A stretch of 64,000 nucleotides of DNA from Channallabes apus (Eukaryota > Chordata > Actinopteri > Siluriformes > Clariidae): assembly GCA_030522415.1 (NCBI GenBank), contig CM060127.1, forward strand, positions 11,758,707 to 11,822,706, in the 5' to 3' direction. The translations under genes and the position numbers were made by a program. Below, one piece after another: positions 55,167 to 64,000 of this stretch. The notes below the pieces were generated by a model. The model did no database searches. It worked only from the letters and a program-made list of their open reading frames with translations, and was not told the origin of the DNA. Every line of letters starts with the position of its first letter. The stretch's first letter is position 1.

Positions 55167-57133
55167 CAGGGGCGTAGATTTAGGGTGGACGGTGGTGATG
55201 TGTCCCCACCAATAATTTAATCCACTTTTAAAAAATCGTTCTGTCAACATTACCGTAGACACGCAGAAAGGGATAAATCACGTTCTCTCCTTGAGTCCTT
55301 CCGCCCCCAAAACACATATGAACATTTTGATTGGCTGGGCCTGCTATCATGTGATAGGCTATTGGCTGCGTTCAGACACAAGCAGCGCCAAATGCAGTGG
55401 ATTTTTCCCCCCGTGTGAGAAGGTGTGTTGGGTGACAGACATACATGTGAGGATGAAAAAAAAGAGAAGCTGGACATAAGGAGCTTTTTGTTTTCAAAGA
55501 AAAGTCACTTCACGTTCGCTAGTGAATCCATCAAAGTAACGACAACAGTTAACGTTAATGTTAGTTTTTTGTTTGTTTTACCGCTTTGACTGACATTCAT
55601 TACAGCAGGGCAGGTTATAGTCTGTGAATACGGACTTAAAAGTAACAGCAGATTAAACAGCTAAATGTAAAAGTATAAATATAATCCCTGTCAGTCTCCT
55701 AATCTAATGACTGTTTGTCAGAAATCAGTCTTGTGAAAGAAATTGATAAGCTAATATACTAATATTGCCATGTGGCTAGCGTTTAGTTGACACCAATAGA
55801 CAATCCACTTCACACAAATAGTTTTTAAAATGCATTCACTGACTGGGCAAACATTAATGATTTGATTCGAGGTTTGCACACTAAGACTCAGAAAAAGTCA
55901 AATAAAATGATTGCTGTTTAAATAGCATGTGTTTATCCTGTTTTGTCAGGTGACAGAACCTAAACACCTGTGCTGTATATCAGACAGTGATGGAGAGAGA
56001 GGGGGGGGGGGTCACAGGTGATGCTGAACGATGACTTGATATTATTATACCTGCAGTGGCTTGCAAAAAAGTATTCGGTCCCCTTGAATTTTTCCACATT
56101 TTGTCACATTACAGCCACAAACATGAATCAATTGTATTGGAATTCCACGTGAAAGACCAATACAAAGTGGTGTACACGTGAGAAGTGGAACGAAAATCAT
56201 ACATGATTCCAAACATTTTTTACAAATAAATAGCAGAAAAGTGGGGTGGGCGTAATTATTCAGCCCCCTGAGTCAATACTTTGTAGAACCACCTTTTGCT
56301 GCAATTACAGCTGCCAGTCTTTTAGGGTATGTCTCTACCAGCTTTGCACATCTAGAGACTGAAATCCTCGCCCATTCTTCTTTGCAAAACAGCTCCAGCT
56401 CAGTCAGATTAGATGGACTGCAGTTTTCAGATCTTGCCACAGATTCTCGATTGGATTTAGATCTGGACTTTGACTGGGCCATTCTAACACATGGATATGT
56501 TTTGTTTTAAACCATTCCATTGTTGCCCTGGCTTTATGTTTAGGATCGTTGTCCTGCTGGAAGGTGAACCTCCGCCCCAGTCTCAAGTCTTTTGCAGACT
56601 CCAAGAGGTTTTCTTCCAAGATTGCCCTATATTTGGCTCCATCCATCTTCCCATCAACTCTGACCAGATTCCCTGTCCCTGCTGAAGAGAAGCACCCCAG
56701 CCCCCCAGAGCATGATTGAGTAAATCAATGGTTACAGGTTTTCAGCATTCTACAAAATATTTTCTTTAGTGTTTATCAGAAGGAAAAAGAACAGCCTGGA
56801 CAATATTGATGTCAAACAAATATGCCAGCAGTTTATTTCTGTTAACGAGAGGCGAAGGCATGTTTTTGTCTCCTTCACATAGGAGCAATATGCATTGAGC
56901 TGTTGTGTGGTACCTAACGTTCATGTTTACATTACACTATTCCTTAATTTAACTTAATGAATTGCATTTCGAGTGGATTACTATCAATCGAAGCATTCCT
57001 AGTATTAATGTAAAGTGATTTAGCATTTTGCAGCATATTAGAAAAACATGCATTCCGTGGATGGGGCAGGGGATTGGGGGGTGGGGTGGAGTCATAGGTC
57101 CCCACCAATGTCCAGAGCAAATCTACGCCCTTG
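55167..57133. mobile_element. hAT-type DNA transposon, non-autonomous, with 8-bp target duplication
   Basis: It opens caggggcgtagattta and closes aaatctacgcccttg as an inverted repeat. The exact flank agcaaaat is at 55159-55166 and 57134-57141. Near 55455 the + strand reads KKKEKLDIRSFLFSKKS, resembling the N-terminus of hAT transposases. The rest of the transposase is absent, and a Tc1 fragment lies inside. Confidence 0.88.
56053..56716 (-). mobile_element. Tc1-like transposon fragment nested in the hAT element
   Basis: The terminal repeat cagtggcttgcaaaaaagta is at 56053. The minus strand encodes [20 protein letters not shown], then [20 protein letters not shown] and, after a frameshift, ELFCKEEWARI and YPKRLAAVIAAKGGSTKY. 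The second Asp and the Glu of the DDE triad remain. The N-terminal half and the other terminal repeat are missing. Confidence 0.86.
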
Positions 57134-57202
57134 AGCAAAATACATACAATTATCATTTAAAAAAGTAGAAATACATAAAATTAGCATTAAAGGGACAGAA
57201 GA

Positions 57203-57206
<4 letters not shown>

Positions 57207-57233
<27 letters not shown>
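57207..57233. repeat. (CAGA)n microsatellite
   Basis: About seven caga units, just outside the hAT element. Confidence 0.85.
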
Positions 57234-57240
<7 letters not shown>

Positions 57241-57321
57241 GTAGAAGAAGAGTAAGACAAAGACGGGAAAGCAAGCATAAAGATAAGAGGTAATAATTTT
57301 TAATAAGTATTCTTTGGTATT

Positions 57322-57460
57322 GCCCTGCGATGGATTGGCACGCTGTCCAGGGTGTACCCTGCCTAGTGCCCGAAGTCTCCTGGGATAGGCTCCAGGCCCC
57401 CCACGACCCTGAACACAGGATTAAGCGGTATAGAAAATGAATGAATGAATGAATGAATGA
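57322..57460 (+). mobile_element. 5'-truncated SINE with 13-bp target-site duplication
   Basis: attctttggtatt is repeated exactly at 57309-57321 and 57461-57473. The insert has only the SINE 3' half (gatggattggcacgctgtcc; gggataggctccaggccccc) and an (ATGA)n tail. This shows 5' truncation on insertion, as in LINE-driven retroposition. Confidence 0.93.
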
Positions 57461-57659
57461 ATTCTTTGGTATTATTTGTGTCACTCCATTGACCTGTCAT
57501 GGGTTTTCTTACTTTAGTGAAACAGCATAGAGGACAGAGGCCAATTGTCAACTATTAATCTGCTGATGATGTTGAAATACAAAGGCATCTTTATCAGATA
57601 TGCAAACTGACAATGAGTTGCATTCTAATTGTAGAAAATGTTTTGTGCATTTGTTAACC

Positions 57660-60330
57660 TGTTAATATTTTCGGTTTAAATCTTTTTTATTAAGGTATTC
57701 ACTGAAGTAGTCCAAAAGATAGTTACATACCAAGTTTTTAGTTATAAAAAAAAAATAAACGAACTGAATAACAAACGGCAAAGTAAAAATAAACATACAT
57801 ACACCACAAACATAAGGAACAAAACAACCCCTTACCCCCCTCCCCACCCTAGGGACTAAAATATCATGCTACACTGATGGTGCGGTCAACACCACTCGGT
57901 CACTCGGTCAACCTGCATTTTCAAGATAAAGGAGAAGAGGAATCTAATTTTTTCCATAAGTAATCTAATTTTTTCCAAATGTAGTACCTTAACCAATTCT
58001 TCCAACCATAATTTAGCTGACGGGGGTTTCTGTCGTTTTCCAAAACCTTAGGATAAGTTTCTTTGCCACAATAAGTCCATAGGACAACAGTTGTTTTTTA
58101 GATTGTTGGAGTGACATGATTTTATCAGAAATCCCAAATACCACTAGAAGTCGGTCAGGCTTTAAGTCACTTTGTAAAATATCAGACATAATTTTAAATA
58201 CCTCAGTCCAGAATGAGATTAATTTAGTACAAAGAACATAACTATGTAAGGGAGTGGCTAACTCTGTCAGACGTTTGTCACAAAATGGGGATGTGTCTGG
58301 AAAAAGTCTGTGTAATTTTGTTTTAGTATAGTGGAGTCGATGAATAATCTTAAATTGAACGAGGCAATGCCTAGAGTTGACAGAGCATGTATGAATATTC
58401 TCTAGTGCATCAGTCCATAGTTCTAAACATATCTCCTCCCCAAATTCTTGCTCCCATTGAAATTTTAAACTCTCTGTAGAAGGTAAGAAGGTAACTCATT
58501 CTTCGATAGCAATGAGTTGTATAATAGTGATATCAGATGTCTGACCCCACCCCCAAGCCCTAAAAGATCATCCAACCTAGCAGGATTAGCCTTATTAAAA
58601 CAAGGTATATACTTTCTTACGTAGTCCCTGATTTGCAAATATATAAAAAAGTTATTTGCATGCAGACCATATTGATCCTGCAACTGTCTAAAGAATGCAA
58701 ACATGCCATCTATGAATAGGTTTCCAATATTCTGAACACCTAACTCCTTTCACTGTGTAAACCAGAATCCATAATAGAAGGGATAAATGATAGGTTCCCA
58801 CTGATTGGTAAAAGGAAAGACCGTGACTTAATTTCTAATTTTTATTTGATCTGCTTCCAAATACAAACTGTACTATGAATTATACAGTTGTAGTTATATA
58901 CTGACTTGTCTTTATAGGAGACAGAATGACTGCTCCAATATCGTAAGGGCTACATGCATCTCTTTCCAATTGGATCAAAGTTGAGTGTGCTACCATATGA
59001 TCTAGCCATATTATGATAGTGCGAAGAGCACAAGCATAGTAGTAAAGGGCAAAATCTGGAAGGGACATTCCACCTACAGCTTTAGGTTTACTAAAGTGTG
59101 CTTTACTTATTCTATGGGCTTTGTAATCCCACAAAAATGGTATAATAACGGAATCTAGTTGTTTGAAAAAAGTCTTTGGTAGAAATATTGGGATGTTTTG
59201 AAAAAGATATAGAATTTGGGGGAGAAAGATCATTTTAATAATGTTGACCCTTCCTACTAAAGAGATGGGTAGGGATCTCCAGAACTGAATATTATCTTGC
59301 AATTTAGCCACTAAAGCGGAAAAATTAGCTTTAAATAATGACTGAAAATCTTTTCTGACCTCAATTCTCAAATATTTGAGTTTATGTTGTGTTATTTTAA
59401 AAGGAAGTGATTGAAGAGCAGAAATATCTCTGACCTTTATAGGCATTAATTCACTCTTAGACCAGTTGACCCTGTAACCCAAAAATGTACCGTAATGACA
59501 GACTGTTTCTAAGATTGTTGAAATAGTAGTTTGAGGCTTAGTGATGTATAAGAGAATATCATCAGCATATAATGATATTTTGCTTACTGTATTCTTTGTG
59601 CTGTATCCATGTATGTTGGGGTTAGACCGAATAGACTGGGCAAGGGGTTCAAGGGCCAAGGCAAAGAGCAAAGGCGATAGTGAGCAGCCCTGTCTAGAAC
59701 CTCTGTATAGACTGAATGGAGGAGAAAGAATTCTGTTAGTAAGAATCCTTGCGCACGGCTTATGATAGAGAATTCTTATCCATTTTGCCAATTTAAAATT
59801 TTCTTAGGGCTGCGAAAAGATAAGGCCATTGTAATTGGTCAAAAGCTTTCTCTGCATCAAGAGAAGCAATGACCAGAACATCCGAGTGTATATTTTGAGA
59901 ATAATTTATATTAAAAAGATGTCTGAGATTTGAAGATGAGTGCCTATTAGGAATAAATCCGGTCTGATTAGGATGAATACGTTTTTCCATTACAGAACTA
60001 GGTCTAGTGGATAAAGCCTTAGAGCCAGGATTTTTTGGTCACACTGCAAAAGTGATATTGGTCTATAACTACTTAATTCTACTACAGTAGGCCTTTCCCT
60101 TTGTTAGGTAAGACTGTTATGATGGCTTCATTTAAAGTATGATGTAACCTGCCACTCTTATATGGTTGAGTGTACACTTTAAATAAGTAAGGTGAGAGGA
60201 TATTGCCAAATTCTTTATAAAACTCACTTGGATAGCGAACTGGGCCAGGGGATTTGCCATCTTTCATTTTGTTAATAGTATCTAATATTTCTGAAACTGA
60301 GAGCTCGGCATTGAGTATGGAGCGATATCG
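57660..60330 (-). mobile_element. L1-clade LINE, 5'-truncated
   Basis: The minus strand gives ORF2 pieces in order: SEILDTINKMKDGKSPGP (about 60300), EKRIHPNQTGFIPNRHSSSN and LDAEKAFDQLQWPYLFAALR, then a 303-codon frame (58880-59791) with SLYRGSRQGCSLSPLLFALA, the catalytic YADDILLYITK and LKYLRIEVRKDFQSLFKANF, and C-terminal text at 58465-58704. Frameshifts occur near 59792, 60060 and 58800. The endonuclease and ORF1 are absent. Confidence 0.88.
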
Positions 60331-60830
60331 CGGACAATATTCAAATGCAATTGCAAATTGCAGTTGCAATTGCGTTTCCCATATGTGGACGCACAAAGTG
60401 TGCCATAATTCAAATGCAGTTGCAAACTTTGCATTACCGTTTGCTGTTTCGCCTTCGCGAGCGCACACTGACTGCCAAATTTCAAATGAAAAAGAAAAGT
60501 CCATTTGTATTTCCCAGGTCTTACACGTCACGAACCTGTCATATTTAAATAGCAAAGTCAATCACCACGTTTGCTTTTTCACTTTCTCTACGTCGCGCGT
60601 CAAGACGGCCAAAATTCAAACGCAATCACTAATCCATTTGCAACTGCATTTCCAACACGTTACACAGAAACCTGTCAATCAGCGTCAGGGGCGGGTCTAT
60701 ACTGTGGGGCGGGATTGTATGGGGAGTGACGTCACTCGCAGTCGCCGACCAAGAGGAGGAAATTTGAGCAATGGAGGTGCTGTAAAGTTGGTGTTATGCG
60801 CTAAAATGCCCCCCTGCCACTGATTGCACC
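60330..60830. repeat. Repeat rich in CAATTGCAA-type motifs
   Basis: The sequence between the LINE and 60.8 kb repeatedly uses tcaaatgcaattgcaaattg, ttcaaatgcagttgcaaact and catttgcaactgcatttcca, partly as inverted copies. Open frames of 159 and 189 codons on opposite strands overlap here and reflect the motif rather than genes. Possibly a non-autonomous transposon; ends not defined. Confidence 0.4.
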
Positions 60831-61276
60831 CCCACAAAATCTCTGTCAAATATATTAGGACATCACAATCAAAAATTCATATTATTATTATCAAATATAT
60901 TATATGAGTATTATCAAATATATTATTACTATTATAATTAACCCTAAGCACGTGACATATTAATACACGGAAAGTACGACACATAATACAAATTCTCATA
61001 TAATGTTTATTTTATTTATATAAAAAAATAATAAAAAAGAACTGAATTAATATCAAACTGAATATTGCAAAGGGAAGGGGTGTAGTTATTAGCAAGGATA
61101 GAATGCATTGTAGTACAGTTGGTTTTACATTTTCTAAATGCTAAGTTTCTAGCAAAAAAGTTATTGAATTCTGTTGATTTGTCATTTTTTGCAACTCATA
61201 ATAGACTGTACCAAAGTGCAGTCATTTTCATACATATCTTTACAATTACAATAATAATAATTATTATTTTAATAAT

Positions 61277-62357
61277 CAGATGTGTCAAGTAACGAAGTAC
61301 AAATACTTATACTTATACTTATTTTATTTCAGCTTGTCATTAAAAAAAAAAAAATCGCGCCATCCAGATGGAGCAAATTTGATTGTGGTTGGATGAGAAG
61401 TATAAACATACCATCCCGACACCCTGTTGGTTGGTACGCGATCCATCGCACCTGCACATGATGTCACGTCACACACTCCAGCAAGGACATTTGAATAAAA
61501 TAGCATTTTCGGTTGATAAGGTTGTGATAAGTAGACGAAGCTGTCCGTGATAGAGACTCAAGATTCGAGTCTCAAAAATTGACTCAAATGTCACAACCAA
61601 GCACCAGCACCAGGAAGGTAACAGGAATTATATATAGTATTATAATACATTATAAATTTTTTATATATTATTATAATATATATAATAATATATATATTAT
61701 TATATATATTTTTATCACTTGGATGAATCATTCATTCTGACAGCACTAATGTTTATTGTAGACAACCATACAGGGGTAATTGTTACTAAGTCTGCCCTGG
61801 GTACACTAATTTTCTTGTATGTTGCCCTCACAGATTCCTGCAGCTAAGCTTGGATGCACATTTACATTCCAATAAAGGTTACCGATAACATGCCTCTGAA
61901 GTTTGACCATTAAAATACTTATAGGCAACTAGTTATCATATCTTCTTCTCCATAAAACATGTTAATGCTCAGTAGTACACATACATGCTTCTTTAATGTT
62001 CAAATTTGCATTGTACTAAAATTTATTCTTTTTCAATTGCCATATACAGTATCCCAAATCACTAAAGCCATTAAAAAAGACAAAAAAACAACAACACATT
62101 TTTCTTTTTTTTATGAGGTGTTAGTGTACAGTAGTATATAGGCCCGTGGCACAACCTAAACTTTTATCCTTAATGCTTTTTTTCTGCCTTACGTTACTTT
62201 TACTTTTATACTTTAAGTAGTTTTGAAACCAGTACTTTTACACTTTTACTTGAGTAAAAAGCTTGAGTTGATACTTCAACTTCTAAAGAAGTCTTTTTGA
62301 ACCCTAGTATCTATACTTCTACTCAAGTAATGAATGTGAATACTTTTGACACCACTG
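61277..62357. mobile_element. hAT-type DNA transposon, non-autonomous, with 8-bp target duplication
   Basis: It opens cagatgtgtcaagtaacg and closes cttttgacaccactg, an imperfect inverted repeat. The exact flank ttaataat is at 61269-61276 and 62358-62365. Subterminal acttttacttgagtaaa units are abundant at the right. An AT palindrome lies near 61650-61710. No transposase frame. Confidence 0.83.
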
Positions 62358-62689
62358 TTAATAATAAAAAACACCCCAACTCTCATTTAACAAATTATCT
62401 GTTTTATTGCCACAAGAATTGTCTGTGTAATCATTTATTTTAAAATGTACATTGAAATAATTATTAATCAATTAAACAAACAAATAAATAAACAAATAAT
62501 CCATAATGTAGCCTAACAGTTTAATATGTTTGATGTCCTACGTTCTTAATATGTTCTACACCCGCTGTCTCCAGGATCTCCCACGGATTAACGTTACTGA
62601 CGTGCATCGTATTTGCAAAATAACCATATTATATAAGAATATATATGTATTATACACTATATAAGAACTAATTAAAGTCAAAGTCAACT

Positions 62690-62770
62690 TTATTGTCAAT
62701 TCTGCCACATGTACAGGACATACAGAGGAATGAAATTGTGCTACTCTCAGACCCTTGGTGAATAACAGAT
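62690..62770 (-). mobile_element. LINE 3' tail relic, antisense
   Basis: caactttattgtcaattctg then ccacatgtacaggacataca is typical of antisense CR1-clade LINE tails in fish. Nothing upstream of the tail remains. Confidence 0.5.
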
Positions 62771-63020
62771 AACATTAAATACATAAAGTAGAATTTTTTA
62801 AATAAAAATATGAATAAATACAATTATACATATAATATATATGAAAAAATACAATATACAAGTAAGGGCACATGGCAGAGAGTGCAAACCAGACAGAATA
62901 GTGTAAATGCAGACATACTGTATAGTGCAAATAGAGCTTGTATGTATGATAAAGGGATAGAGAGCAGCCCTGTAACAGACAAGAGTCTTATGAGGTAGAC
63001 AGTATACAGTATACAGTATA

Positions 63021-64000
63021 CAGTGGTGTGAAAAAGTATTTGCCCCCCTCCTGATTTCTTATTCTTTTGCATGTTTGTCACACAAAATGTTTCTGATCAT
63101 CAAACACATTTAACTATTAGTCAAAGATAACACAAGTAAACACAAAATGCAGTTTTTAAATGAGGGGTTTTATTATTTAGGGAGAAAAAAAATCCAAAAC
63201 TACATGGCCCTGTGTGAAAAAGTAATTGCCCCCTGAACCTAATAACTGGTTGGGCCACCCTTAGCAGCAATAACTGCAATCAAGCGTTTGCGATAACTTG
63301 CAACGAGTCTTTTATAGCGCTCTGGAGGAATTTTGGCCCACTCATCTTTGCAGAATTGTTGTAATTCAGCTTTATTTGAGGGTTTTCTAGCATGAACCGC
63401 CTTTTTAAGGTCATGCCACAACATCTCAATAGGATTCAGGTCAGGACTTTGACTAGGCCACTCCAAAGTCTTCATTTTGTTTTTCTTCAGCCATTCAGAG
63501 GTGGATTTGCTGGTGTGTTTTGGGTCATTGTCCTGCTGCAGCACCCAAGATCGCTTCAGCTTGAGTTGACGAACAGATGGCCGGACATTCTCCTTCAGGA
63601 TTTTTTGGTAGACAGTAGAATTCATGGTTCCATCTATCACAGCAAGCCTTCCAGGTCCTGAAGCAGCAAAACAACCCCAGACCATCACACTACCACCACC
63701 ATATTTTACTGTTGGTATGATGTTCTTTTTCTGAAATGCTGTGCTACTTTTACGCCAGATGTAACGGGACACGAACCTTCCAAAAAGTTCAACTTTTGTC
63801 TCGTCGGTCCACAAAGTATTTTCCCAAAACTTTTGGAAATCATTGAGATGTTTTTTAGCAAAATTGAGACGAGCCTTAATGTTCTTTTTGCTTAAAAGTG
63901 GTTTGCGCCTTGGAAATCTGCCATGCAGGCCGTTTTTGCCCAGTCTCTTTCTTATGGTGGAGTCGTGAACACTGACCTTAATTGAGGCAAGTGAGGCCTG
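63021..64000 (-). mobile_element. Tc1-like transposon with open transposase reading to the window edge
   Basis: The terminal repeat starts cagtggtgtgaaaaagtatt at 63021 after the dinucleotide TA. A second copy of gtgtgaaaaagtaattgccc occurs inside at about 63211-63230, an IR/DR arrangement. The minus-strand frame 63239-64000 (253 codons, no stop) includes KVSVHDSTIRKRLGKNGLHG, LWTDETKVELFGR (first Asp), [28 protein letters not shown] (second Asp) and [16 protein letters not shown] (Glu), ending AAKGGPTSY. All three catalytic residues are in place. The N-terminus and other terminal repeat lie beyond the window. Confidence 0.92.

Noticed and set aside
57092..57484. 130-codon minus-strand frame with SVCLSVCLSVCL
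   Set aside because: Translation of the (CAGA)n microsatellite and the SINE antisense.
60254..60823. 189-codon plus-strand frame and overlapping 159-codon minus-strand frame
   Set aside because: Both lie over the CAATTGCAA-type repeat and the LINE edge; the minus frame only becomes LINE-like near its end. No independent gene.
1..64000. CRISPR arrays, operons, bacterial-type ribosome sites
   Set aside because: The sequence is an intron-containing vertebrate genome; no direct-repeat/spacer array or polycistronic layout is present.

Overview
The window is vertebrate, and almost certainly teleost fish, nuclear DNA. It is intron-rich and AT-rich, packed with fish-type transposons (Tc1, hAT, L2/CR1-clade and L1-clade LINEs, tRNA-derived SINEs), and carries type I interferon genes with the five-exon, four-intron layout of fish rather than the intronless amniote form. 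The SINE content would suit an otophysan such as a catfish, but species cannot be fixed from sequence alone.

Layout. 1-2.7 kb: GT-rich satellite, a LINE relic and an unrecognised coding-like stretch. 2.7-5.2 kb: a duplicated block holding exons 3-4 of RDM1 plus a dead Tc1 element. 5.48-13.44 kb (+): a complete seven-exon RDM1 gene (RAD52 motif-containing 1, 278 aa), whose own exons 3-4 lie in the second copy of that block. 20.0-21.8 kb (+): interferon gene A (188 aa). 22.7-32.3 kb: nested transposons, including a LINE inserted in the end of a Tc1 element, a broken L2-type LINE carrying three later insertions, and a hAT element. 32.3-36.4 kb (-): two degenerate interferon relics on the opposite strand. 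39.05-40.33 kb (+): interferon gene B (190 aa). 41.2-45.8 kb: a decayed Ty1/copia retrotransposon. 47.7-49.6 kb (-): interferon gene C (198 aa). 50-64 kb: tandem repeats, two further hAT elements, a probable solo LTR, an L1-clade LINE and, at the right edge, a Tc1 transposase open to the window end.

Biology. Genes A and B share a four-cysteine framework with a CxWE motif in exon 5 (group II-like). Gene C lacks the exon 2 and exon 5 cysteines (group I-like). All three have AU-rich ATTTA runs in the 3' flank, and each has interferon-response-type or NF-kB-like motifs upstream, clearest for gene C. The locus is therefore a small antiviral cytokine cluster that has gained and lost members, next to a DNA-repair gene that has suffered a partial internal duplication.

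The least expected observations are the two antisense interferon relics, the displaced RDM1 exon pair with intact splice sites, and the nested insertions whose target-site duplications can be read directly. No wholly new biological system was recognised.
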